A DNA stretch of 64,000 nucleotides, taken from the NCBI GenBank assembly GCA_016280395.1, contig JAEEGQ010000143.1, positions 1-64,000 on the forward strand, written 5' to 3'. Both the position numbers and the translations under genes were made by a program. This stretch comes from Lachnospiraceae bacterium. Its GTDB lineage: Bacteria; Bacillota; Clostridia; Lachnospirales; Lachnospiraceae. Below the pieces are notes generated by a model that worked only from the letters and a program-made list of their open reading frames with translations, was not told where the DNA came from and ran no database searches. Below are positions 7,618-16,264 of the stretch, piece after piece (position 1 is the stretch's first letter; each line of letters opens with the position of its first letter).

Positions 7618-8265
7618 ATGAAGAAAAACAGAATGAAAATTACGTTGTTTCTGAGTCTGCTTCTTATAGCATCGCTCTTGCTTTTGGCCTGCGGCGACAT
7701 TGAAGCGAGAAACAATTCAGATGACAACGGGAAAAACAAGACAACACAGGGCGCAAAAGCTACCAATGCGCCAAACGACGATAATAACAACAAAATCAAG
7801 GATCCTTTCAGCAACAACACGCCTTCGGACCCTACACCCACAGAGGCCGGAAAAGACGATCCCACACCGACGGAACCTCCGAAAGATTCGGATTTCCAGG
7901 ATCCCGAGGACAACAAAAAGGAATATTCCACAGCCAACAGTATTTGGCGCGTTTACAGGATGGTTGACGGTTATGACGACATGGAGCGGTTCCTGTATCT
8001 TGATATCAACTTTGACAAAGGTTATGTTCAGTTCCATCATTCTTATGATGGTCCAAACACATATTCATCAACAAAGTGGCCTATTAAGGATGGCATTATG
8101 TATGTTCAGACATTTGACGGTGGTGGAGAGCCCGGAGTAGGAGAGGTATATCTGCAATACTCAAAGAACCGCATAAGACTTTACTATGTAGATGAAAAAG
8201 GCAATGTGGACTATGAGAGCTACAGTGAATTCCGCCTTGAAAGTGAAGATGTTATAAAGAGATGA
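7618..8265 (+). CDS. Small uncharacterised lipoprotein
   Basis: A 215-residue exported protein with a lipoprotein signal (KKNRMK, a hydrophobic run, LLLAC with Cys25). Residues 30-100 are a low-complexity linker rich in Asp, Asn, Thr and Pro, including two PTPTE-type repeats. The C-terminal 110 residues form a compact, Tyr-rich, probably beta domain. It resembles wall-spanning spacer lipoproteins of Lachnospiraceae, but I cannot name the domain. GGGGG precedes the ATG by about 9 bases. It is probably its own transcription unit. Confidence 0.75.
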   Translation: MKKNRMKITLFLSLLLIASLLLLACGDIEARNNSDDNGKNKTTQGAKATNAPNDDNNNKIKDPFSNNTPSDPTPTEAGKDDPTPTEPPKDSDFQDPEDNKKEYSTANSIWRVYRMVDGYDDMERFLYLDINFDKGYVQFHHSYDGPNTYSSTKWPIKDGIMYVQTFDGGGEPGVGEVYLQYSKNRIRLYYVDEKGNVDYESYSEFRLESEDVIKR

Positions 8266-8373
8266 CAGGTAAGCTTCAGAAAACGAAGTGGGGTTTATAC
8301 TGCTTCTGTCAGTATCCATCGAAGTTCCCGCCGTGCATAAACGGCGTGACATAAAAAACGGAGGTATTTTGTA

Positions 8374-9519
8374 ATGGCAAACAGAATCGTACTTAACACA
8401 GTGTCGTACCACGGCCAGGGCGCGATAAAAGAGATCGTTCCCGAGATCGAAAGAGGCGGCTACAAGCACATCTTTGTGGCTACAGACCCGGATCTCATCA
8501 AGTTCGGTGTAGCAGGCAAGGTTACCAAGCTCCTTGACGAGGCAAACATCGCTTACACGGTTTACAGCGATATCAAGCCCAATCCCACCATCGAGAACGT
8601 ACAGAACGGCGTAAAGGCATTCAAGGATTGCGGCGCTGACGCTATCGTTGCCATCGGCGGCGGCTCTTCAATGGACACCGCAAAGGCTATCGGCGTTATC
8701 ATCACAAACCCCGAATTTGCAGACGTTAGAAGTCTTGAAGGCGTTGCACCCACAAAGAACCATGCGGTTCCCACCATCGCTGTTCCGACAACAGCCGGCA
8801 CCGCTGCAGAGGTTACAATTAACTATGTTATCACCGATGTTGAGAAGAAGAGAAAGTTCGTATGCGTTGACACAAACGATATTCCCGCTGTCGCCGTTAT
8901 CGATCCCGATATGATGTCTTCGATGCCTAAGGGCCTTACCGCTTCAACAGGTATGGATGCCCTCACACATGCTATTGAAGGCTACACCACCCGCGCTGCA
9001 TGGGAGATCACCGACATGTTCCATCTTGAAGCTATCAGGCTTATCTCCGAAAACCTCCGCGGTGCAGTAAACAACGAGCCTAAGGGACGCGAGGGCATGG
9101 CTATGGCACAGTACATCGCAGGAATGGGCTTCTCGAATGTAGGCCTTGGTATCGATCATGCAATGGCACACACCCTTTCTGCTTACTACGACACACCGCA
9201 CGGCGTTGCCTGCGCTATGTTCCTGCCTATCGTTCTTGAATTCAACCGCGACGCATGCGGCGAAAGATATCGCGAGATCGCACGCGCCATGGGCGTTAAG
9301 GGCGTTGACGACATGACTCCCGAGCAGTACAAGGATGCGGCTATCAATGCTGTCCGCCAGCTTTCAGTTGATGTAGGCATTCCTACAAAGAACGAGAAGA
9401 TCCGTGAGGAAGACCTTGACCAGCTTGCAAAGGACGCTCTTGCCGATGCATGCTATCCCGGTAACCCTCGAGAGGCTACGCACGAAGAAGTTGTTGCGAT
9501 GTTTAGAAAACTGATGTAA
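8374..9519 (+). CDS. fucO: Iron-containing alcohol dehydrogenase, lactaldehyde reductase (FucO-like)
   Basis: A 381-residue group III alcohol dehydrogenase, closely similar along its length to E. coli FucO, including the start MANR and the segments EVTINYVITD and MGFSNVGLG. It carries the NAD-binding GGGSSMDTAK (95-104) and iron ligands Asp195, His199, His262 and His276. FucO reduces L-lactaldehyde to 1,2-propanediol in fucose and rhamnose fermentation and also accepts other aldehydes. No fucose or rhamnose catabolic gene is nearby, so it may simply dispose of reducing power. ACGGAGG precedes the ATG. Strong codon bias suggests high expression. Confidence 0.88.
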   Translation: MANRIVLNTVSYHGQGAIKEIVPEIERGGYKHIFVATDPDLIKFGVAGKVTKLLDEANIAYTVYSDIKPNPTIENVQNGVKAFKDCGADAIVAIGGGSSMDTAKAIGVIITNPEFADVRSLEGVAPTKNHAVPTIAVPTTAGTAAEVTINYVITDVEKKRKFVCVDTNDIPAVAVIDPDMMSSMPKGLTASTGMDALTHAIEGYTTRAAWEITDMFHLEAIRLISENLRGAVNNEPKGREGMAMAQYIAGMGFSNVGLGIDHAMAHTLSAYYDTPHGVACAMFLPIVLEFNRDACGERYREIARAMGVKGVDDMTPEQYKDAAINAVRQLSVDVGIPTKNEKIREEDLDQLAKDALADACYPGNPREATHEEVVAMFRKLM

Positions 9520-9522
9520 TAT

Positions 9523-9567
9523 GGCTGTTGCGAAAACAGACCGGGGAGGCCGGTCTGACGGACAGCC
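9523..9567 (+). repeat. Nested inverted repeat after fucO
   Basis: AGACCGG (9538-9544) pairs with CCGGTCT (9550-9556). Outside it, GGCTGT (9523-9528) pairs with ACAGCC (9562-9567). There is no T run, so it is not a classical terminator by itself. It may protect the fucO mRNA 3' end. Confidence 0.5.
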
Positions 9568-9586
9568 GTGATCATTAAGACGATCG

Positions 9587-9619
9587 GACACTGCCGCTTC
9601 CCTGCGGCAGTGTCGTTTT
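9587..9619 (+). terminator. Rho-independent terminator of fucO
   Basis: A perfect 11-bp stem, GACACTGCCGC (9587-9597) with GCGGCAGTGTC (9604-9614), has a 6-base loop and is followed by TTTT. Confidence 0.85.
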
Positions 9620-9663
9620 GCTTAAATTTTTGGGGGCGGCTTATAAGCCCAAAAAGAGGGTAT

Positions 9664-10821
9664 ATGAAAACTATCAAAGGCGAAGCAAAACTGACATTTA
9701 CCGAGGCAACAAGCATCATAGTCGGACACGGCGTCGGTTCCGGCATCCTTTCGGTGCCGTACCTCGCAAGCCGCAATTCCTGGCGGGATATCCTGTGGCT
9801 TATCGTTGTCTGCTACTGTATCAACCTTATAATGCACCTGATGATAGCGGAGTTAAGCTATAACAACAACGGTGCCCAGTTTATCAAGTGCATAGAGGCA
9901 GAATTGTTCAAAGGCCGCGTGAAGCAGATAGTGACATGGGTGGCTTTCGCTTTCCTCGGACTTTCCGTTATTGCGAACGTAGTAGGCTTTATAACGGGCG
10001 GAGGCGCAGTGCTTACAGCATGGCTCGGGCTTCCGGGCTGGGCAGCCATGCTCATCTATTACGCGGTTGCTGCGACGGTCGTGCTGTTTGGCATGAAGCT
10101 TGTGGGAATATGCGAGAAGATCTCGGTGTTTGCCATGGTTGCAGTTATGGCCGTGCTCTTTGTGGCGACCCTTATAAACGAGCATACGGGCTTTGCAAAC
10201 AAGTTCGTTGCGCCGTCAAATCTCGTGGCGCTTTACAGCATGATCGCATTTTCGCTATCTGCGGTAATGAGCGTGCCCCAGGTAGTAAAAGGGCTTGAAG
10301 GTGACACAAAGAAGATCCGGGCTTCGATCGCCTGCGGAACAGGTATCAATGTGGGACTTATCCTCCTGATCACTTTTATGACGCTGTTTGCCTGTGGAAG
10401 TGAGGTAACCGGCAACGGAGCCCTTGTGGACCTTTCCGGCAAGCTTGGCGGATGGGTAGGCGTTATCGGGTTTATTTTCTCGCTGTTGGCGCTGTCCACG
10501 TCGTTTTGGGCGAATACCCTGAACCTTAGGGATATAATAAACGAACAGACAAAGTGGGGCACAAGGGCAAGCTACCTTGTTTCGTCCCTTCCGTGCCTTG
10601 CGATAGCGCTGCTCGGGTTTTCGAATTTTGTCGGGTTTACGCGTATCGCGAGTGTTATACAGGTGCTCACGGGCATCGGGATAATATGTGCCTACCATAA
10701 TTCAAGAAAACGAGCCTCAGGCTCCGAGATATGCGGCAGGTTCGGCGGTCTTGCGTTCCAGGTGATCGTCTGTGTAAGCTCGGTGCTTGCAACTGTCGGT
10801 GCGCTTGCAAAGGTACTGTGA
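9664..10821 (+). CDS. Amino acid permease-like transporter (APC superfamily)
   Basis: A 385-residue integral membrane protein with about eleven helices. The first helix carries a Gly-rich break (GHGVGSGILSVPY) as in APC-superfamily amino acid/polyamine transporters, most like the aromatic or branched-chain (HAAAP-like) permeases. The start at 9664 follows AAAGAGGG. An upstream in-frame ATG at 9568 would lie before the fucO terminator. The gene is monocistronic or paired with yczE. The substrate is not determinable by eye. Confidence 0.8.
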   Translation: MKTIKGEAKLTFTEATSIIVGHGVGSGILSVPYLASRNSWRDILWLIVVCYCINLIMHLMIAELSYNNNGAQFIKCIEAELFKGRVKQIVTWVAFAFLGLSVIANVVGFITGGGAVLTAWLGLPGWAAMLIYYAVAATVVLFGMKLVGICEKISVFAMVAVMAVLFVATLINEHTGFANKFVAPSNLVALYSMIAFSLSAVMSVPQVVKGLEGDTKKIRASIACGTGINVGLILLITFMTLFACGSEVTGNGALVDLSGKLGGWVGVIGFIFSLLALSTSFWANTLNLRDIINEQTKWGTRASYLVSSLPCLAIALLGFSNFVGFTRIASVIQVLTGIGIICAYHNSRKRASGSEICGRFGGLAFQVIVCVSSVLATVGALAKVL

Positions 10822-10904
10822 CGGGAAATTTGCCTAAAAACAGGAATTTTCCGCATTGCGGTTAGTATGATGGGGGAGCGAAAGACAGATTTAGAGGTAG
10901 TATC

Positions 10905-11597
10905 ATGAAAACTGTTTGCTTTCAAAAAATGTCCGAAAACAGGACTGCAAAGGATATCCTGATAAATATTTTTATTGCGACCGTTGCCCTGTTTTTCAAT
11001 GGTTTCGGGATATATCTGACCATGCAGGCAAATATCGGCGCTGCACCCTGGGATGTGTTCAACCTTGGGTTTTCAAAGACACTCGGGATTCTGTATGGGA
11101 CAGCATCCATCATGGTCGCACTTACGATCCTGGTTATCGACATACTTCTTAGAGAGCCTATCGGTATTGCAATGTTCATAGATGCCATTGTTGTGGGCAA
11201 ATCGGTAGATTTCTTCAATTTCACGGGCCTTGTCCCGAAGGCGGAAAACTACGGCACGGGCATATTGCTGCTGTTCCTTGGACTTATCGTGATAGGCTAC
11301 ACACAGCTGTTTTACATGAAGGCGTCCTTGGGATGCGGGCCCCGCGACACGCTGCTCGTGGGCTTGAAAAAGAGGATAAAGCGGGTACCCATCGGAGTTG
11401 TGAGCATCGGACTCCTTGGCACAGCAACTCTGATAGGCTGGCTCCTTGGCGGCCCTGTAGGTATCGGAACCATACTGTGTGCCCTGTTCCAGGGGCCCAT
11501 AATGCAGGCGGCATTTATGTCGCTTTCCTTTGACGCAACAAAGATCAGCCACCAGAGCCTCCTCAAATCCTTTAAGGTGCTCGCACACTGCAAATAA
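10905..11597 (+). CDS. YczE/YitT-type membrane protein
   Basis: A 230-residue membrane protein with about five or six helices. It has the YczE-family signatures near the start, NGFGIYLTMQANIGAAPWDV, and, in the second half, ASLGCGPRDTL. Internal similarity between these two segments (IGAAPWD versus LGCGPRD) suggests an old duplication. In Bacillus subtilis YczE is linked to surfactin production, but no biochemical activity is established. AGAGG lies 8 bases before the ATG. A terminator follows. Confidence 0.85.
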   Translation: MKTVCFQKMSENRTAKDILINIFIATVALFFNGFGIYLTMQANIGAAPWDVFNLGFSKTLGILYGTASIMVALTILVIDILLREPIGIAMFIDAIVVGKSVDFFNFTGLVPKAENYGTGILLLFLGLIVIGYTQLFYMKASLGCGPRDTLLVGLKKRIKRVPIGVVSIGLLGTATLIGWLLGGPVGIGTILCALFQGPIMQAAFMSLSFDATKISHQSLLKSFKVLAHCK

Positions 11598-11622
11598 AAG
11601 CATGTAAAAATGAATATTGCCC

Positions 11623-11657
11623 AAAGTCACGTTGCTTTTCATGACGTGACTTTTTTT
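11623..11657 (+). terminator. Rho-independent terminator after the yczE-like gene
   Basis: AAAGTCACGT (11623-11632) pairs with ACGTGACTTT (11644-11653), and the T run continues to 11657. It separates the YczE-like gene from the GH2 gene. Confidence 0.85.
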
Positions 11658-11673
11658 GGCCGTAAGATAATCC

Positions 11674-11702
11674 TTGCCTTTATGACCGATAATGAATAGA
11701 AT
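11674..11702 (+). promoter_or_regulatory. Sigma-A promoter of the GH2 gene
   Basis: TTGCCT (11674-11679) and TAGAAT (11697-11702) are separated by 17 bases, just after the terminator and about 60 bases before the GH2 start. Confidence 0.6.
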
Positions 11703-11762
11703 GTGAATTGAGAAGTAAAATCCGGGACGAAAAGACCCGAACATACTATGGAGCAGACTATC

Positions 11763-13898
11763 ATGGCAAATCCGGGGATCCAGCAATTGCTCACGGTTGA
11801 GGGTGAGGAACTGTTAAACAGGATAAAAGGACAAGGAAAAGAAAACAGTGCAGCCACGGATAAAAATACCGTGGCCGGAACAGGTGCAGCCGCGGATGAA
11901 AAAACAGCGGCCGGAACAGGTTCGGCCGCAGACGGAAACACAGGCGCGGATGCCGTCACGGACGAATACAACGGTCCCACGGAAAGCGCAGGCGATTTCA
12001 TTCCCTGGGATGTATACCCGCGCCCGCAGCTCCGGCGCGACTCTTATACATGCCTTAACGGAATGTGGAAGTTCAGGAGCTTAAACAACGACTGCGGGAT
12101 ACTTGTGCCGTTTTGTCCGGAAAGCCTGCTGTCAACTGTCGAAGGAGAGATAGAATACGGGGAAACGCTGCGTTACGAAAGGCAGTTCACGCTAGAGAAA
12201 AAGCCCGGCACCGGACGGATCATCCTCCATTTTGGCGCCGTGTCCCGCGAAGCCTGCGTGGTAGTGAACGGGATAGAAGTGTGCAGGAATAACAATGCTT
12301 ACCTGCCGTTTTCGGTGGATATAACCGAGGCGGTGAAGAGCGGTGTAAATACCCTGTGTGTTGAGGTCGAAAACAACCTTTCGACAAAATACCCTTACGG
12401 AAAACAGAAGAAGGACCGCGGAGGCATGTGGTATACCCCGTGCAGCGGCATCTGGCAGACCGTATGGATGGAAACGGTACCGCAGATCTATATAAAATCA
12501 CTTAAGATCGATGTTGACGATAAAGCAGCGGATATCGTGGTTAATCTTGAAGGCAACGCAGTAATGCCGGGAGAGATTATGACCGCGGAGACCTATGCGC
12601 TGAAACAAAAGGAATCTTCGGACAAAACCGTGCAAAAGGCCGGTGAGGGAACCGTTTCCGGAGATATTTATTTAACTTCGGACAGGGCATCAAAGCGCGA
12701 TAGATCCGGCAAAACGGACGAGAACGGGAAGGCACGCGCAGGTGCCCTTAAGGCCCTTTGGAATTTCCTTTCCGGCAGCGGTAACGCCGAAGGCAAAGCA
12801 GGCGGTAAAAACAGGATGTACGCCGTTTGCGAAGGCAAAGAATACCCCGTCGTTGACGGAAAGATCCATATAGAGCCGGAAGAAAAGCATCTCTGGAGCC
12901 CTGAGGACCCGTATCTTTACAATGTCACGATCTATATGGGTGAGGATACGGTCGAGACCTACTTTGCCCTGCGAAAGCTTGAGATAAAGGAATTTGGCGG
13001 CATAAAGCGTCTTTGCCTTAACGGAAAGCCTTACTTTTTCAACGCGCTGCTCGACCAGGGATACTTCAGCGACGGTCTCTATACGCCGGCTGTCCCCGCG
13101 CTCTACGAACAGGACATCACGCGAATGAAGGCGCTTGGCTTTAATACTCTGCGCAAACACATAAAGGTCGAGCCGGAGCAGTTCTACTATGATTGCGACA
13201 GGCTTGGCATGGTAGTCTTCCAGGACATGGTCAACAACGGTGTCTATAATTACGTTCTTGACACGGTTTTCCCGAATTTCGGGCTTCGCGGGTTTGACCG
13301 GATAGAGAACGGCAGGCCGTCTGTCAGGAAGAATTTCAGGGAAGCCATGATAGCGACGGTAAAACACCTCTATAACCATCCCTGCATCTGCTACTGGACG
13401 GTGTTTAACGAGGGATGGGGCCAGTTTGATGCGGACGGCGCGTTCAAAGTGCTGAAAAAATACGACACATCGCGCTTTGCGGATGCAACGAGCGGCTGGT
13501 TCAAGCGCAAGGAGAGCGACGTGGAAAGCCTCCACATCTATTTCAAAAAGCTGTTTCTTGGCAGCGACAGGGAAAGGCCGCAGGTCATTTCGGAATTCGG
13601 CGGCTATGTCTATAAAAACAACGAGCACAGCTTCAACAAGCTCAACACTTACGGTTACAAGATTTATGCCACAAGGAGCGACTTTGTGGCCGGCCTTCGC
13701 AAGCTTTACGAAGAGGAACTTCTGCCGCTTGTAAAGCAGGGGCTTTGTGCGGCTGTCTATACCCAGGTCTCCGATGTTGAGGACGAGACCAACGGAATTC
13801 TTACCTATGACCGCAGGGTCAGCAAGGTGGAACCGGAGCAGTTTGCGGATATCGGCGCAAAGCTGCAGGCGGCAGTTGCTCCGGAAAACGGGGATTAA
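11763..13898 (+). CDS. Glycoside hydrolase family 2 enzyme (beta-galactosidase/glucuronidase-like)
   Basis: A 711-residue intracellular GH2 hydrolase with no signal peptide. It has an N-terminal sugar-binding jelly roll (PRPQLRRDSYTCLNGMW...), an immunoglobulin-like domain, and a TIM barrel with acid/base Glu550 (FNEGWG) and nucleophile Glu611 (SEFGG). Exact specificity (galactoside, glucuronide or mannoside) cannot be read. Two unusual additions are present: a 12-residue tandem repeat near the N terminus (residues about 29-61) and a Lys/Gly-rich insert at about 275-350 within the immunoglobulin-like domain. The start at 11763 has GGAG 8 bases upstream, whereas the ATG at 11748 has none. Confidence 0.85.
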   Translation: MANPGIQQLLTVEGEELLNRIKGQGKENSAATDKNTVAGTGAAADEKTAAGTGSAADGNTGADAVTDEYNGPTESAGDFIPWDVYPRPQLRRDSYTCLNGMWKFRSLNNDCGILVPFCPESLLSTVEGEIEYGETLRYERQFTLEKKPGTGRIILHFGAVSREACVVVNGIEVCRNNNAYLPFSVDITEAVKSGVNTLCVEVENNLSTKYPYGKQKKDRGGMWYTPCSGIWQTVWMETVPQIYIKSLKIDVDDKAADIVVNLEGNAVMPGEIMTAETYALKQKESSDKTVQKAGEGTVSGDIYLTSDRASKRDRSGKTDENGKARAGALKALWNFLSGSGNAEGKAGGKNRMYAVCEGKEYPVVDGKIHIEPEEKHLWSPEDPYLYNVTIYMGEDTVETYFALRKLEIKEFGGIKRLCLNGKPYFFNALLDQGYFSDGLYTPAVPALYEQDITRMKALGFNTLRKHIKVEPEQFYYDCDRLGMVVFQDMVNNGVYNYVLDTVFPNFGLRGFDRIENGRPSVRKNFREAMIATVKHLYNHPCICYWTVFNEGWGQFDADGAFKVLKKYDTSRFADATSGWFKRKESDVESLHIYFKKLFLGSDRERPQVISEFGGYVYKNNEHSFNKLNTYGYKIYATRSDFVAGLRKLYEEELLPLVKQGLCAAVYTQVSDVEDETNGILTYDRRVSKVEPEQFADIGAKLQAAVAPENGD
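11847..11945 (+). repeat. 36-base tandem repeat inside the GH2 gene
   Basis: There are about 2.7 copies with a 36-base period, starting at 11847, 11883 and 11919. They encode the 12-residue units SAATDKNTVAGT, GAAADEKTAAGT and GSAADGNTGADA. The in-frame period keeps the gene open whatever the copy number. Confidence 0.75.
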
Positions 13899-14005
13899 AG
13901 CTGCAGGCAGCAAAACTATGTGCCGGAGGCATGAGCTTTTTGAACAAAATACTGAAAGAACCTGACATGCCGTGACGCGGCTGTCAGACGAAAAGAGAAG
14001 CAGAT

Positions 14006-14680
14006 ATGCAGTACAGGATAATGATGGTAGAAGATGATGCGGGTATCGCTGAGGCAGTGAAGACACAGGCTGCCATGTGGCAGCTCGACACGCATATCAT
14101 CAGTGATTACAGGAATGTCATGAAGGAGTTTGCGGAGATACGGCCGCATCTTGTGCTTCTTGACATATCCCTTCCTTTCATGAGCGGGTTCCACTGGTGC
14201 GGCGAGATCCGAAAGGTCTCTTCCGTACCTGTGATCTTTATCTCGTCCGCAGCCGACAACATGAATATAATAATGGCCATGAACCTTGGCGCCGACGATT
14301 TTATCTCAAAGCCTTTTGACCAGAATGTCCTCATGGCAAAGATCCAGGCGCTGCTGCGCCGTACATACGATTACGGCACCAACGCTCCCGTCCTTGAGCA
14401 TCGCGGAGCGCTCCTTAATCTCGGAGATAACACACTTACCGTCGGAGACGAAAAAGTGGAGCTCACAAAGAATGAATACAGGATACTTCTGGTCCTGATG
14501 CAGAACAAGGGCAATGTGGTGAGCCGTGAAAAACTGATGGAGGCGCTTTGGGAGACCGACACCTTTGTGGACGAGAACACGCTGACGGTCAACATCGGAA
14601 GGCTGAGAAAAAAGCTTGACGCTGCGGGACTTGAAAGTTTTATTTCAACGAAATTCGGAGTAGGGTATATTGTTGCGTAG
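14006..14680 (+). CDS. Orphan OmpR-family response regulator
   Basis: A 224-residue two-domain regulator. The receiver domain (1-115) has the acidic pocket Glu9/Asp10/Asp11, phosphoacceptor Asp53 (LLDISLP), Ser80-Ser81 at the switch position, and Lys102 (SKPFD). The winged-helix DNA-binding domain (about 130-224) has LTKNEYRILLVL and NIGRLRKKL. The domain pattern resembles VirR/BraR-type regulators linked to antimicrobial peptides and the cell envelope, but no histidine kinase or ABC transporter follows. Instead the polysaccharide locus begins about 60 bases downstream. It may regulate that locus, which is inference. Confidence 0.88.
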   Translation: MQYRIMMVEDDAGIAEAVKTQAAMWQLDTHIISDYRNVMKEFAEIRPHLVLLDISLPFMSGFHWCGEIRKVSSVPVIFISSAADNMNIIMAMNLGADDFISKPFDQNVLMAKIQALLRRTYDYGTNAPVLEHRGALLNLGDNTLTVGDEKVELTKNEYRILLVLMQNKGNVVSREKLMEALWETDTFVDENTLTVNIGRLRKKLDAAGLESFISTKFGVGYIVA

Positions 14681-14743
14681 AAGTTGAATTTTAATGCAAA
14701 AATGTTTTTTATGGGGCAAAAAAAGGTTGAATATGAAAAGGGT

Positions 14744-14772
14744 TTGCAGTATTATTAGTCTGAAATTATATT
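14744..14772 (+). promoter_or_regulatory. Candidate main promoter of the polysaccharide locus
   Basis: TTGCAG (14744-14749) and TATATT (14767-14772) have a 17-base spacer, about 100 bases before the first biosynthetic gene. It is the only good sigma-A match seen in the gap. Confidence 0.65.
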
Positions 14773-14777
14773 GAGCT

Positions 14778-14833
14778 CGAATAAGCCAGAAGGGCTTATT
14801 CGCTTCAAATGCTGACAATAGACCGAAGGTCTA
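14778..14833 (+). promoter_or_regulatory. Hairpin-bearing leader of the polysaccharide locus
   Basis: Two stem-loops occupy the untranslated leader. CGAATAAGCC (14778-14787) pairs with GGCTTATTCG (14793-14802), and TAGACC (14819-14824) pairs with GGTCTA (14828-14833) around GAA. Neither has a T run, so they are not terminators. They could bind a regulator or an antitermination factor or stabilise the mRNA. I do not recognise a known riboswitch class. Confidence 0.55.
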
Positions 14834-14873
14834 ATGCAGACTTGGAATAATCAGACGAGAAACCGGTGATTAG

Positions 14874-16262
14874 ATGAAGACTCGTAACAGACATGCCAAC
14901 AAAAACGTTGCATATATAGGCTTCGATATAATATACGGATTTTTAGCCTTTTTGATCGCCATGATCGCTGACGGGGGCAAGCATATAGACAGTATAGACT
15001 ATCTGCTGCTCTATGTGTGCTCGATCACGCTGATCATAAATTTTAATCATAATAAGGGAATGTACGATACCACGCTGTTTTTCTATATAGACAGATGGCT
15101 GAGGTATCTGTCGAGGTCTTTTATCGGGGCCAATCTTATTGTGACTGTACTGGCGTTTATAGTCGGGCGATGCGATGTTGACCTGAAATTTTATATTGTT
15201 TTCCTTGTGAGCGAATTTATCCTGCTTTTGGTCAGCGCTTTTCTGACAAGGTGGATAATCCGCAGGACAAGGACATATTCGGCAAGGACACTTCTTGTCG
15301 GAAAAAAGAGCAGATATTCGAATGTTCTGCACTTTCTTGAGCACAACAGCATGGGCGTCGTGGTCGTGGGATATCTTTCGGAAACCTCCGAATGTCCCGA
15401 TGACGGCAGTGAGTATCTTGGGACGATAGACGATCTGGTAAATGTTGTCCACCAGAATTCCATCGACCAGGTATTCTTTATGCAGCACAGAAAGAATCCT
15501 GTGAACTTTACAGAATATGTTTCGCTCTGCCTTGAGATGGGGCTTATAACCCGTGTTATAGAGCGCCCCTATGACATAAAAGGTGTCAGCAGTAACAGCT
15601 GCAGCATCGGGCCGTACGAAGCCATGACATATCACAATGTTGTCATGAACGCCTATTCAAAGGCCATCAAACGCGGCTGTGACCTGCTCGGCAGCATCTT
15701 TGGGATTATTATTTCCGCCATACCGATGTTGATAGTTGCCATTGCGATCAAGCTTGATTCCAAAGGCCCTGTGATCTTCAAACAGGAGAGAGTGGGACTT
15801 AACGGAAGGCATTTTAAGATGTTTAAGTTCAGGAGCATGGTTGCGGACGCGGAGGCACAGAAAAAGGCCCTTGAAGAGCAGAATAAGATATCCGGCGGGT
15901 TCATGTTCAAGATGGAAGACGACCCGAGGATAACAAGAGTCGGGAAATTTATAAGAAAGACTTCTCTCGACGAACTGCCGCAGTTCTTTAATGTCCTGTT
16001 TGGCTCGATGAGCCTTGTGGGGACGAGACCTCCGACAGTCGATGAAGTCGAAAAATACGATACAAAGCATTGGCGACGCCTGTCCATAAAACCCGGTATT
16101 ACGGGAATGTGGCAGACAAGCGGAAGGAGCGAGATAACCGATTTCGAGAAGGTAGTCGCTCTGGATAAGGAGTATATTGATAACTGGAGCGTATGGCTTG
16201 ACATAAAGATACTTTTCAAGACGGTGGTTCAGTTATTTATGAGGAAAAAAGGAGCATATTAG
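14874..16262 (+). CDS. Polyprenyl glycosylphosphotransferase (initiating sugar-phosphate transferase)
   Basis: A 462-residue membrane enzyme that starts repeat-unit assembly by moving a sugar phosphate from its UDP form to undecaprenyl phosphate. It has four or five N-terminal helices, then a nucleotide-binding-like middle domain (about 130-260), then another helix and the catalytic bacterial sugar transferase domain (about 265-462) with FKQERVG, FKFRSMVADAE, KTSLDELPQ, SLVGTRPP and KPGITGMWQ. The architecture is that of WcaJ/CpsE-type enzymes, which usually use glucose or galactose. It is the first gene after the promoter and leader. Confidence 0.9.
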   Translation: MKTRNRHANKNVAYIGFDIIYGFLAFLIAMIADGGKHIDSIDYLLLYVCSITLIINFNHNKGMYDTTLFFYIDRWLRYLSRSFIGANLIVTVLAFIVGRCDVDLKFYIVFLVSEFILLLVSAFLTRWIIRRTRTYSARTLLVGKKSRYSNVLHFLEHNSMGVVVVGYLSETSECPDDGSEYLGTIDDLVNVVHQNSIDQVFFMQHRKNPVNFTEYVSLCLEMGLITRVIERPYDIKGVSSNSCSIGPYEAMTYHNVVMNAYSKAIKRGCDLLGSIFGIIISAIPMLIVAIAIKLDSKGPVIFKQERVGLNGRHFKMFKFRSMVADAEAQKKALEEQNKISGGFMFKMEDDPRITRVGKFIRKTSLDELPQFFNVLFGSMSLVGTRPPTVDEVEKYDTKHWRRLSIKPGITGMWQTSGRSEITDFEKVVALDKEYIDNWSVWLDIKILFKTVVQLFMRKKGAY

Positions 16263-16264
16263 AG

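Noticed and set aside
8374-9519. A fucose or rhamnose catabolic operon around the FucO-like gene
   Set aside because: The neighbours are a lipoprotein and an amino acid permease. No isomerase, kinase or aldolase is nearby, so only the dehydrogenase is supported.
12690-14066. A 458-codon open frame on the minus strand
   Set aside because: It lies antisense to the GH2 gene, which has intact catalytic motifs. The antisense protein has no recognisable domain and no sensible RBS, and the codon pattern explains the open frame.
14778-14833. A riboswitch (for example for cyclic di-GMP) in the polysaccharide leader
   Set aside because: Only two simple hairpins are visible. I see none of the conserved junction or loop sequences of known riboswitch classes and no terminator in the leader.
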